DNA of 11,277 bases, from NCBI GenBank assembly GCA_946615455.1, contig CAMOHN010000017.1:1-11277 (forward strand), written 5' to 3'. This DNA is from an uncultured Bacteroidales bacterium (GTDB lineage: Bacteria > Bacteroidota > Bacteroidia > Bacteroidales > Paludibacteraceae). Below are positions 1 to 7,063 of this stretch, in pieces. The notes below the pieces were generated by a model. It was not told the DNA's origin and made no database searches. It saw only the letters and a program-made list of their open reading frames with translations. Made by a program: the position numbers and the translations under genes. Numbering within the stretch: the stretch's first letter is position 1; every line of letters starts with the position of its first letter.

Positions 1-430
1 CTATACGCAGACCATTTGGATTCCGCATAACCAAGGTCACAAAGCCTTTGCTATCGGTCGTTTGCCTAAGGACATGAGCGACGAACAGTATTTGAAGCAA
101 TACTTCTATGCCTACGACTACCAAACCGTCACTCAAGCAGGCACATTCAGCATGTCCGGCGAGGCATACCTCTTTCCCAACGAGTGGATTGTGGATGCCG
201 TCAATCTCGCTCCTGCCACCACCTTCCAATGGTTGGTCACCTCCGAGCGTTTGGATGCCGGTTATACCTATGTGGCTCAGACCGGTTCGGACAAGACCCG
301 CTATGGTCTGTCCGTCCGCCGCAAGCAGTTCATCGATGGCAATGGCGTAAGCAAACTGCAGGACACCAACAACTCGACCGACGACTTCTTGACGGCGCAG
401 ACAGCCGATCCCTATTTCTTCCGTCAATAA
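1..430 (+). CDS. DUF4876-like protein, 3' end only
   Basis: The reading frame is open from base 2 to the TAA at 428-430, so this is the C-terminal part (about 142 residues) of a protein that begins left of the window. A TTG at 62 lies inside this open frame and is not a convincing start. The visible part contains NEWIVDAVNL, then SVRRK, then DTNNSTDDF, and ends in DPYFFRQ. From memory this pattern belongs to the DUF4876 family of Bacteroidetes exported proteins, whose C-terminal part resembles a lamin-tail-like beta domain; I could not run a search. The gene stops 9 bases before the DUF6850 barrel gene in the same direction, so the two are probably co-transcribed. In related genomes I expect a TonB-dependent receptor nearby, but that would lie outside the window. 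Biochemical function is unknown. The coding call is firm, the family call moderate. Confidence 0.72.
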   Translation, partial: YTQTIWIPHNQGHKAFAIGRLPKDMSDEQYLKQYFYAYDYQTVTQAGTFSMSGEAYLFPNEWIVDAVNLAPATTFQWLVTSERLDAGYTYVAQTGSDKTRYGLSVRRKQFIDGNGVSKLQDTNNSTDDFLTAQTADPYFFRQ

Positions 431-439
431 TTTTGCTTT

Positions 440-1651
440 ATGCTCACATTGCTACTCATCTTCACCACTTTGCTGCCCGATACAGCTGCCACCGAGGCTT
501 ATGTGCAGGGACAATACGGGCAGGGAACTATGCTCATCGAGGGGAATAGCCGTGCCGGATTTCAAGTCGGGGCACAGTCGGTCTATGACCTGAGTCACAA
601 GCACCGTGTCTTTGGCGAAGCGTCCTACAGCTGGCAGCAGAGTCGCGGCAATCGCTGGGTGGAGAATGCTGACTACGAGCGGGTCTATCCCTACCTGACC
701 TGTGATACGGTGGGAGGTGGTTTGCGCAGCGAACAGTATCGTTTTGTGGGAGGCTATCGCATGTTGCTCAGCCATTGGTTGTGGTATGTGAGCATGCAGT
801 TCCGTGCCGAACAGAGTTATCGTCAGGTGGACCCGCGTCCTAATAACAAGGCAGTGGATATGGCTTTGCAGGCAGGGGGAGGCTATGTCGGCACAACCTA
901 TGCCGTAGGGGCTTCACTGAAAGGAGGACGCTACAAACAGACCAACACCATGCACTTCTATTCTGAGTTGGGCGAGTGTTTGCTCTATCACACTGCCGGA
1001 ACGCGTTCGGACTATGCGCGCTTCACCGGTGGGCAGAAACAGACTCACTACCATGGCGGCGAGGTAGCAGGTTCACTATGGCTATTGCCGCGCAGCAAGG
1101 GCTGGCAGGCTGCGGCTCACTATTCCTATACTACCACCACCAACGAGTTGCAGGACAATACCTATATCCCGTTGGGGACTGTCAAAACGCATGACATTGC
1201 GGGTACGGTAGGTTACCTCACTCCGCTTTGGCGACTGTCGTTGCACGGAGCAGTAGCCCTTCGGCGTGGCATACAGCAGTTCTATGGTCAGGTGGCTAAC
1301 AATTACTATACCCCCCTCAACGAGCAATTGACTTACAGTCAGAACGCATGGTCTTTGTCAGCGGATGGTGCTTATACGGTGCTGTTGTCTGTCGGACGAC
1401 TGACCACGCAAGGTTCGCTGGGTTATACGGGCAAAGCCGCTCACTCGTCACTGCCTGTCAATGCCAAGTTGACGGCTATGGGCGACGAGTTAGAGTCGGC
1501 GCAATGCCACTATGTTTTGTCATTACGCTATCAGTTCCCCATGAAAAATAAATATGGGTGGTTCGTCCGTTTGGAAGGACTCACCACCCATTATCTTGCC
1601 ACCGGTCACTATCAGTGGCTCACCTCGCTCTCAACGGGGTTATGTTTTTAA
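440..1651 (+). CDS. DUF6850 family outer-membrane beta-barrel protein
   Basis: This complete gene encodes 403 residues. It has a hydrophobic N-terminus (MLTLLLIFTTLLPDTAATEA) that fits a signal peptide cleaved near residue 17-19, although it lacks the usual basic residues. The rest alternates polar and aromatic residues in short strands and ends in LSTGLCF; a terminal Phe is typical of outer-membrane barrels. The motif VDPRP at residues 130-134, with the preceding NADYERVYPY segment (77-86), is what I recall as characteristic of DUF6850. The ATG at 440 is the only reasonable start, because an in-frame stop (428-430) closes the frame just upstream. The 9-base gap to the preceding DUF4876-like gene implies one transcript and a joint envelope function. 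The role is unknown; surface binding or transport of a ligand with a neighbouring TonB system is an inference. It converges on the next gene with 8 bases between the stop codons. Confidence 0.82.
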   Translation: MLTLLLIFTTLLPDTAATEAYVQGQYGQGTMLIEGNSRAGFQVGAQSVYDLSHKHRVFGEASYSWQQSRGNRWVENADYERVYPYLTCDTVGGGLRSEQYRFVGGYRMLLSHWLWYVSMQFRAEQSYRQVDPRPNNKAVDMALQAGGGYVGTTYAVGASLKGGRYKQTNTMHFYSELGECLLYHTAGTRSDYARFTGGQKQTHYHGGEVAGSLWLLPRSKGWQAAAHYSYTTTTNELQDNTYIPLGTVKTHDIAGTVGYLTPLWRLSLHGAVALRRGIQQFYGQVANNYYTPLNEQLTYSQNAWSLSADGAYTVLLSVGRLTTQGSLGYTGKAAHSSLPVNAKLTAMGDELESAQCHYVLSLRYQFPMKNKYGWFVRLEGLTTHYLATGHYQWLTSLSTGLCF

Positions 1652-1659
1652 TCCACCAA

Positions 1660-3324
1660 TCAGCGAATGGGTTGACCTAACAGGTTGAACTGCTCGTTAC
1701 CGCGACGGATGATGATTTGTCCGTTCAGCAGTACTTTGCGTGCTTTGGTCTGTACGGCTGTTTCGTCCAAAGCGGAAGGAGTGTCCTTTTGTACGGGCAG
1801 TTGGTATGCAGTCAGTATGGCAAACCAAGGGTTCTGTTCGCGTGCATGGATATCGATACCATCCACATAGCAGGCACCGCTATTGCCGGCACGAATGGAC
1901 ATGAGTAAGAGCCCTTTGTAGTCGGCGGCAGCAAAAAGGGTCGATGCCGTGGTGGCTTCGGCTACCATGGTGCGTTCGACAAAGTGAAGATCTTTGTCGA
2001 AGCGGTCGATATGCTGCTCTTTCATCTTCCAATGCGGGATGTAGAGGCTGTCGCCCGATTGAGCCACGGTCCAACCATAATAGTTGCCGTCAGCTGGCAA
2101 TGTTGTGGCATCTTCACGCAGATAGTAGTTCATCAGTTGACCGTTGTCAGCATTGAATTGCAGTACCACACCATTGTACGCACCTCCTTTGGTGCCAACC
2201 GCCTTGATGGTGTCACCATTGAAGAGAATACCACCCACCATACCGCCGGTGAAATAGAAACTCTTGCTGTCTTGTGCCATGGTCATGCCGTAGTACATGA
2301 AGTTGTTCACATTGTTGTACTTGACGGTGGTCGTTTGGGTCAGGTACTCGGCTGTTGTCAAGTCGGTGTCCAGTTTGATGGTGACAAAGTTGAGCGCATT
2401 GGCAAGGGTGATACTTTTGCCACCGAAGGTGACGGTTTGCTCGGCTTGATTGCCTGCAGTGCCATAGAGGTAGAGAGCATCGTTGGCATACTGTATGCCA
2501 CGCAGCGTGACCTCTTTGGCAGTGCCGGTGGTGCTCAGGTGTTTCACATAACCCAATTCGGCATTGACTTTGAGTACGAAACTGTTCTTCTCGCCTGCAG
2601 CAAGGGTCTGACCATCATAGGTGAAGTCTGCTGTTTGTGTGCCGACAATGAAGAGGTTGCCGTTCTTGTCTTCGGCTATGCACTCAAGCGAAAATGCATC
2701 ATTGCTTTTGGCATAGTCCACATTGAGAGTCTTGACAGCAGTCAGCTTGCCGTTTCTGTCGAAGCGTGCGATAACACCTTGGTGGGCTCGTTTGTCGGCA
2801 GTGAAGCCGATGCGGGTGGTGTCCTTTTGGGCATCCACAATCCATGCCAAGGGCAGTGGTGTGGTGCCGTCTGCCAGTTTGGCATCGCCTTCCGAATAGC
2901 GCATTTTCATCAGCGCTACCACACCACCATCACGAGTGGGGCAAAGATCGGAAACGATATTGCCGTTGGTGTACTCACCATTGATAGTATAGACCGTCCA
3001 TAGAGGGGCTTGGTTGGCATCCAGTTTGACTACCACGAAGTTCTTGTGGAACGTGTTGCCTGCATAGTAGGCTTGCGACTCATAGGTATAGCCCATGAAG
3101 GTCTCTTTGTCCAAACTCAACTCTGCCCGCTCGTCTTTGTTGAGCGAACCGTAATAACCACCGATAAAGGCTTCGCCTTGTGCGTTGAAGCGAATCTCGT
3201 TGATGTTGTTTTGCACCTTGTTGCCATGGGCGCTACCGGTGAACAACTCATTCCAAAGATAGTTGGGTTGGGCCATCAAACAGGCACTGAAAAGCAGTGC
3301 CGAAAATAGTGTGAAATGTTTCAT
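1660..3324 (-). CDS. Exported beta-propeller-like protein with possible T9SS C-terminal signal
   Basis: This gene encodes 554 residues starting MKHFTLFSALLFSACLMAQP, a clear signal peptide probably cleaved at A18|Q19. Cys15 is not in a good lipobox, so I do not call it a lipoprotein. The body repeats a pattern such as ARFDRNGKL, then EDKNGNLFIVGT, then FVLKVNAELGYV, and later KLDTDLTTAEYL. This resembles SBBP-type beta-propeller repeats, in which strands recording 'what the value is' alternate with G-x-(Y/F)-x-G/T turns. The last 30 residues (KARKVLLNGQIIIRRG...LLGQPIR) fit the shape of a type IX secretion sorting tail (K-x-x-x-x-G-Q-x-x-I-x-R-x-G ... G). If so, the protein is moved across the outer membrane and perhaps anchored on the surface. 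It has its own promoter (see 3363-3393) and is probably monocistronic. No enzymatic motif is seen; a binding or adhesive role is only a guess. Confidence 0.82.
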   Translation of the reverse strand: MKHFTLFSALLFSACLMAQPNYLWNELFTGSAHGNKVQNNINEIRFNAQGEAFIGGYYGSLNKDERAELSLDKETFMGYTYESQAYYAGNTFHKNFVVVKLDANQAPLWTVYTINGEYTNGNIVSDLCPTRDGGVVALMKMRYSEGDAKLADGTTPLPLAWIVDAQKDTTRIGFTADKRAHQGVIARFDRNGKLTAVKTLNVDYAKSNDAFSLECIAEDKNGNLFIVGTQTADFTYDGQTLAAGEKNSFVLKVNAELGYVKHLSTTGTAKEVTLRGIQYANDALYLYGTAGNQAEQTVTFGGKSITLANALNFVTIKLDTDLTTAEYLTQTTTVKYNNVNNFMYYGMTMAQDSKSFYFTGGMVGGILFNGDTIKAVGTKGGAYNGVVLQFNADNGQLMNYYLREDATTLPADGNYYGWTVAQSGDSLYIPHWKMKEQHIDRFDKDLHFVERTMVAEATTASTLFAAADYKGLLLMSIRAGNSGACYVDGIDIHAREQNPWFAILTAYQLPVQKDTPSALDETAVQTKARKVLLNGQIIIRRGNEQFNLLGQPIR

Positions 3325-3350
3325 GTGTATAAAGATTTATTGGTTTGTAT

Positions 3351-3384
3351 AAAAAAACGCTGCAAAAGTAGTGTTTTTGCAGCG
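3351..3384 (-). terminator. Intrinsic terminator downstream of glmS
   Basis: Read on the minus strand, the arms CGCTGCAAAA (3384-3375) and TTTTGCAGCG (3367-3358) form a perfect 10-bp stem with a 7-base loop. Seven T residues (3357-3351) follow immediately. It lies 30 bases after the glmS stop codon and fits a factor-independent terminator for the rluB-glmS transcript. It overlaps the -7 element of the next gene on the same strand. Confidence 0.88.
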
Positions 3385-3393
3385 ATTCAGAAA
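3363..3393 (-). promoter_or_regulatory. Bacteroidetes-type promoter of the 1660-3324 gene
   Basis: On the minus strand TACTTTTG (3370-3363) matches the Bacteroidetes -7 consensus TAnnTTTG exactly. A TTTC (3393-3390), one mismatch from the -33 TTTG, lies 19 bases upstream. Transcription would begin near 3357, leaving a leader of about 33 bases before the ATG at 3324. The -7 element sits in the loop and arm of the glmS terminator. Identical TACTTTTGC occurs in front of yceD, which supports the assignment. Confidence 0.6.
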
Positions 3394-3413
3394 TCCCCAA
3401 AATAGGGTATTTT

Positions 3414-5252
3414 TTACTCTACCGTTACGGACTTGGCAAGGTTGCGGGGTTGATCCACATTGCAGCCTTTCAGGCAAGCTACATGATAGGCAAGCAGTTG
3501 CAGCGGTACGATGGTTAGCAGCGGCGAGAGGGCTTCGCTGACGGCAGGGACTGCAACCGTAGCATCTGCCATGTTGGCAATGCGGGTGTCACCTTCGGTC
3601 ACCACGGTCATGACGCGACCGTGGCGGGCACGAATCTCTTGGATGTTGCTCACCAACTTGTCATAGACTTTGCCTTGCGTGGCTATTGCCACCACGGGCA
3701 TGTCTTGTGAGATGAGTGCAATGGGACCGTGTTTCATCTCTGCGGCAGGATAACCCTCGGCGTGGATATAACTGATTTCTTTGAGTTTGAGTGCTCCCTC
3801 CAAGGCTGTGGCATAGTTGTAATTGCGACCTATATAGAGCACATTGGACGCAAACGATAGTCCCTCTGCCATGCGGCGAATAGCTTCGCCTTGTTGAAGG
3901 ACGGCTGCCACCTTGTCGGGCAGGCTGCTCATCTCACGGACCAGTGCACGGTAGTTTGCGTCGGTGAGCGTGCCGTTCATGCGAGCCATGCGGATGGCTA
4001 ATAGGGTCAGTATAGTCACTTGTGCTGTGAAAGCCTTGGTGGAAGCCACACCAATCTCGGGACCGACGCGAGTGTAGAGTACTTTGTCCGAGGCGCGAGG
4101 AATGGACGAACCCACCACATTGCACACACTCACCACCGGAATACCCTTTTGTTTAGCCAGTTCGACGGCTGCCAAGGTGTCTGCCGTCTCGCCCGATTGC
4201 GAAATGGCAATCAAAATGTCGCCCTTGCATAGGACGGGGTTGCGATAGCGAAACTCGGACGCATAATCCACTTCGACAGGTATGCCCGCCAGGTCTTCCA
4301 AAGCGTATTTGCCTGCCAAACCGGCATAGTACGAGGTGCCGCAAGCAGTGATGACCAAGCGACGGGCTTGCTGCCACAGGGCAAGGTCGGTCTCAATCTC
4401 TTCCATGCGAATTTCGTCCTTGCTGACACGACCTTGCATGCAGGCGCGCAGCGAGGTGGGTTGTTCGGCTATCTCTTTGAGCATAAAGTGCTCGTAACCA
4501 CCCTTTTCCAACTGGCTGACGGTGAGTGCTACACGCTGTACATCCACTTGGCGTATAGTGCCGTGCAGGTCAGTCACAATGGGCATTTGTCCGCTGTGAA
4601 GCACTGCCATGTCGCCGTCGTTGAGGTAGATAATGCGGTCGGTATATTCGACTATGGGTGAGGCATCCGAGCCGAGGAACAACTCGTCTTCGCCCACACC
4701 GATGACCAACGGACTTCCTTTGCGAGCCGAGACAATGGTGTCGGGTTGGCGATTGTCCAAAACGGCTATGGCATAGGCTCCCTCCACTTGCTTCAATGCA
4801 CTGCGCACGGCTTGCTCAATGCTTTGCGGGTGCTGTGTCTGCTCCCACTCGATGAGTTGAGCTAACACTTCGGTGTCCGTATCGCTACGGAAGGTCATGC
4901 CCGCAGCCTGCAAGCGCTCTTTGATGGCGGCATAGTTCTCGATAATACCGTTGTGCACAATGGCTATGTGACCGGATTGGGAAGCATGCGGGTGCGCGTT
5001 GCAATGGTTAGGTTCACCGTGCGTGGCCCAACGCGTATGGGCTATGCCCACTGTGCCCGTCAGGTCTTGGTTACGCGCGGTGTCTTCCAAGGCGGACACC
5101 TTCCCCTGCGACTTGTAGATGTGCAGAGCCGACGAAGGGTTAATCAGTGCCACTCCGGCACTATCATAACCGCGATATTCCAATCGGTGTAAGCCTTTGA
5201 TTAGTATGGGATAGGCAGACCTTTTGCCGATATATCCGACGATGCCGCACAT
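3414..5252 (-). CDS. glmS: Glutamine--fructose-6-phosphate aminotransferase (isomerizing)
   Basis: GlmS makes glucosamine-6-phosphate from fructose-6-phosphate and glutamine in the cytosol. This is the entry step to UDP-GlcNAc and thus to peptidoglycan and lipid A. The 612 residues match the usual length. The N-terminal glutaminase domain begins MCGIVGYIG, with the nucleophile Cys2, HTRWATHGEP at 72-81 and NGIIENY at 101-107. Two SIS domains follow: CGTS at 304-307 and SQSGET at 351-356 in the first, and the ALKLKEISYIHAEGYPAAEMKHGP region (about 487-510) in the second. The protein ends in the conserved DQPRNLAKSVTVE tail, where Lys607 corresponds to the catalytic lysine that contacts the sugar. 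All key residues appear intact. The gene starts 24 bases after the rluB stop, so it is probably translated from the same message. I see no sequence resembling the glmS ribozyme of Firmicutes in the short leader. Confidence 0.97.
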   Translation of the reverse strand: MCGIVGYIGKRSAYPILIKGLHRLEYRGYDSAGVALINPSSALHIYKSQGKVSALEDTARNQDLTGTVGIAHTRWATHGEPNHCNAHPHASQSGHIAIVHNGIIENYAAIKERLQAAGMTFRSDTDTEVLAQLIEWEQTQHPQSIEQAVRSALKQVEGAYAIAVLDNRQPDTIVSARKGSPLVIGVGEDELFLGSDASPIVEYTDRIIYLNDGDMAVLHSGQMPIVTDLHGTIRQVDVQRVALTVSQLEKGGYEHFMLKEIAEQPTSLRACMQGRVSKDEIRMEEIETDLALWQQARRLVITACGTSYYAGLAGKYALEDLAGIPVEVDYASEFRYRNPVLCKGDILIAISQSGETADTLAAVELAKQKGIPVVSVCNVVGSSIPRASDKVLYTRVGPEIGVASTKAFTAQVTILTLLAIRMARMNGTLTDANYRALVREMSSLPDKVAAVLQQGEAIRRMAEGLSFASNVLYIGRNYNYATALEGALKLKEISYIHAEGYPAAEMKHGPIALISQDMPVVAIATQGKVYDKLVSNIQEIRARHGRVMTVVTEGDTRIANMADATVAVPAVSEALSPLLTIVPLQLLAYHVACLKGCNVDQPRNLAKSVTVE

Positions 5253-5276
5253 AGTGAAGTGTAGTTTTTGGGGTTA

Positions 5277-6233
5277 TTATTCAAAGGCTCCCATCTGCAG
5301 CATGGCTACTTCTTTGGGAGTAAGGAAACGGTATTTGCCACGGGGAACATTCTTCTTGGTCAGACCGGCAAAGCTGACTCGATCCAGTTGCATGACCCGA
5401 TAGCCGACTTGCTCAAACATACGGCGAACGACACGGTTCTGTCCCGAATGAATCTCCAACCCGATGTGTAAGCGGTCTTCTTTGGGGAACTCCAGTGCAT
5501 CGGGCACCACCTTCTCTTTGTCTATCATCACACCTTCGCGCAGTTGGGCTTCAGCCTCCTCGGTCAGTTCTTTATCCAAGGTGGCGGCATAGATTTTTTT
5601 CTTCTCAAAGCGCGGGTGGGTCAGTTTGGCAGCCAGGTCACCATCGTTGGTGAGCAGCAGCACACCGGTGGTGTTGCGATCCAAACGCCCGACAGGATAG
5701 ACCCGCTCACGGCAGGCGTTGCGCACCAAGTCCATGACGGTGAAACGCTCCTCGGGGTCATCGGTCGTGGTGACAGTGTTCTTGGGTTTGTTGAGCAGGA
5801 TATAGACTTTCTGCTCGCGGTGCACGGCTTGGTCATGAAACATGACTTTGTCGGTGGGCAGTACTTTGGCTCCTAGATTGCTCACAATCTCGCCATTGAC
5901 ACTGACCACACCGGCCTGTATATAGTCATCTGCCTCGCGGCGCGAGCAAATGCCCGCATTGGCAAGGTACTTGTTCAGACGGATGGGCTTGGTGGGATCC
6001 TCATAGCGAGTTTTGTATTGTTGGCGTTTGCGCTCGGAATAGACACCTTCATTGCGTTGGGGACGTACCGGCGCATAGGTGCGTTCGCGACGGTTGTCCG
6101 AATCGCCTTGTCGCACAAAACGCTGACGCTGACGGCGTTCGCCGGTTTGTCTGTTCTCGTCATTCTGCCTACGCGGACTCCCGTCCCCGTAAGAGCCTCC
6201 CTGACGACGGGAGTTCTTGTTCATGTAAGCCAT
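5277..6233 (-). CDS. rluB: Pseudouridine synthase, RluB/RsuA family, with basic N-terminal tail
   Basis: This enzyme converts specific uridines in rRNA to pseudouridine. It has an S4 RNA-binding domain (about residues 84-131, IRLNKYLANAGICSRREAD) followed by the RsuA/RluB/E/F catalytic domain. The catalytic Asp is D185 in VGRLDRNTTG (181-190), and the conserved GQNRVVRRMFE motif is at 264-274. Substrate choice (23S position 2605 as for RluB, or another site) cannot be fixed from sequence, so the symbol is tentative. The first ~82 residues are a disordered tail rich in Arg, Gln, Asn and Gly, as often seen in Bacteroidetes members and probably helping RNA binding. A second ATG three codons downstream (MNKNSRRQ) is an equally possible start. 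It lies upstream of glmS in the same direction with a 24-base gap. The rpmF terminator lies in the 98 bases before it, and I found no convincing promoter there. Confidence 0.93.
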   Translation of the reverse strand: MAYMNKNSRRQGGSYGDGSPRRQNDENRQTGERRQRQRFVRQGDSDNRRERTYAPVRPQRNEGVYSERKRQQYKTRYEDPTKPIRLNKYLANAGICSRREADDYIQAGVVSVNGEIVSNLGAKVLPTDKVMFHDQAVHREQKVYILLNKPKNTVTTTDDPEERFTVMDLVRNACRERVYPVGRLDRNTTGVLLLTNDGDLAAKLTHPRFEKKKIYAATLDKELTEEAEAQLREGVMIDKEKVVPDALEFPKEDRLHIGLEIHSGQNRVVRRMFEQVGYRVMQLDRVSFAGLTKKNVPRGKYRFLTPKEVAMLQMGAFE

Positions 6234-6331
6234 AATGATGTTTGCTTTTTCATATCCGCAAAAAGACTCTGAACCGTTTTTTCGTATCGGGTAAAACAGT
6301 TCAGAGCCTTTTCCTGGTTCACTACTCTTTA
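6234..6331 (-). terminator. Gap between rpmF and rluB with a strong intrinsic terminator (6267-6306)
   Basis: Read on the minus strand after the rpmF stop, the arms GTTCAGAG-complement CTCTGAAC (6306-6299) and GTTCAGAG (6274-6267) form a perfect 8-bp stem. After one C/A mismatch a further 5 bp (AAAAC with GTTTT at 6293-6297 and 6276-6280) extends it, closing a 12-base loop. Two bases then TTTTT (6264-6260) follow. This is a good factor-independent terminator for yceD-rpmF. The remaining bases before rluB hold only a poor -7-like match (TCTTTTTG) at the T tract, without a -33. Confidence 0.85.
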
Positions 6332-6517
6332 TTATGCCTCCTGTGCGTGTTCTACTGCCAGTTTACCGCGATAGTATCCGCAAGAGGGACAAACAGTGTG
6401 ATAGATGTAATGCGCACCGCAGTTGGGGCAAATAGCCAAAGCCGGCATCTTCGCCACGTCGTGTGTACGACGCTTGGCTTGTCTAGTGTGCGATTGTCTT
6501 CGTTTAGGATGTGCCAT
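6332..6517 (-). CDS. rpmF: 50S ribosomal protein L32
   Basis: This small basic protein of 61 residues belongs to the large ribosomal subunit. It begins MAHPKRRQSHTRQAKRRTHD, the diagnostic L32 N-terminus, and keeps the complete zinc ribbon CPNCG...CPSCG, so it is the C+ (zinc-binding) form. Length and ending (YYRGKLAVEHAQEA) are normal for Bacteroidetes. It follows yceD by 34 bases in the same direction, the near-universal bacterial pairing, and is followed by its own terminator rather than by plsX or fabH. No separate promoter is visible in the AT-rich gap, so it is read from the yceD promoter. Confidence 0.97.
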   Translation of the reverse strand: MAHPKRRQSHTRQAKRRTHDVAKMPALAICPNCGAHYIYHTVCPSCGYYRGKLAVEHAQEA

Positions 6518-6551
6518 ATTGTTTATTGTTTTTTAATTAGTTTATAGTCTG

Positions 6552-6971
6552 TTATGCTTCTTCGGGGTCTTCCTCGGTGCTGCGAAGGTGGTTTTGGAGA
6601 AGAGCAACCATCTCGGGGTTGCAACCGCCCTCGGGGTGACAATGCACAAGGGGAAGATGTACAGCAGTCAGTTCGTATGCTAACCAACACAGATCCACCT
6701 CTTTCTCTCCGTCCTCCACCTCAAAGTCGTCCTCGCCTTGAACGGACTGCTCCATTGGCTCCAGACAACGGTCGCAGGTCAGCCGAACCGTCCCATTGAC
6801 GGATATGTGCAGGTCGGTATGTATGCCCCGTATGGTCAAGTGTGCCTTGGCATCTATCGTTCCGCCAAGCATTTCACTCTTTTCAATGCCTGACAGATAG
6901 GTGTCGTCCAACACAAAGGCGTAGTCATAAACGCCGTCCTTGAGGGTGTCTAACTGGATAGGAGTCATCAT
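6552..6971 (-). CDS. yceD: YceD family protein (DUF177), large-subunit rRNA accumulation protein
   Basis: Members of this family are encoded beside rpmF in most bacteria, and in E. coli and plants they are linked to accumulation of 23S rRNA. The 139-residue product has the characteristic CDRCLEPM motif (Cys66 and Cys69) followed by an acidic stretch and the VDLCWLAYELTAVHLPLVH segment. A second Cys pair (Cys111 and Cys117 in HCHPEGGC) could complete a metal site; that is an inference. It is shorter than the roughly 170-180 residues I remember for many Bacteroidetes homologues, the missing part being the acidic linker after the first Cys pair. Translation can start at either of two adjacent ATG codons. 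A canonical promoter lies just upstream, giving a very short leader. Confidence 0.9.
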   Translation of the reverse strand: MMTPIQLDTLKDGVYDYAFVLDDTYLSGIEKSEMLGGTIDAKAHLTIRGIHTDLHISVNGTVRLTCDRCLEPMEQSVQGEDDFEVEDGEKEVDLCWLAYELTAVHLPLVHCHPEGGCNPEMVALLQNHLRSTEEDPEEA

Positions 6972-6992
6972 TGGTTAGCGCAAAATCGGCGG

Positions 6993-7024
6993 CAAAAGTA
7001 TAGTGCTTTGTGCGATTGTGCAAA
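6993..7024 (-). promoter_or_regulatory. Promoter of yceD-rpmF
   Basis: On the minus strand TTTG (7024-7021) is followed after 20 bases by TACTTTTG (7000-6993). This matches the Bacteroidetes primary sigma consensus TTTG-N19/20-TAnnTTTG at every fixed position. Initiation near 6987 would leave about 15 bases before the yceD ATG. The rest of the gap 6972-7063 contains no clear intrinsic terminator for the CYTH operon, so readthrough from it is possible. Confidence 0.78.
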
Positions 7025-7063
7025 TCAAAATAGGCTGTTAGCGTGTTTTTTTGTTTCTTATGC

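Noticed and set aside
62..64. TTG at 62 as the start of the first gene
   Set aside because: The frame stays open to the left edge, and the upstream codons read as sensible protein (WIPHNQGHKAFAIGR).
1984..3003. Long plus-strand open frame of 339 codons opposite the exported-protein gene
   Set aside because: It is fully antisense to a gene with a signal peptide and repeats. The translation has no recognisable domain, and its composition mirrors the minus-strand codons.
5253..5276. Possible glmS ribozyme or riboswitch upstream of glmS
   Set aside because: Only 24 bases separate rluB and glmS, too short for the ribozyme, and no matching core was seen.
6255..6264. -7-like TCTTTTTG at the rpmF terminator as an rluB promoter
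   Set aside because: It mismatches the invariant TA, has no TTTG at the right spacing, and is explained by the terminator T tract.
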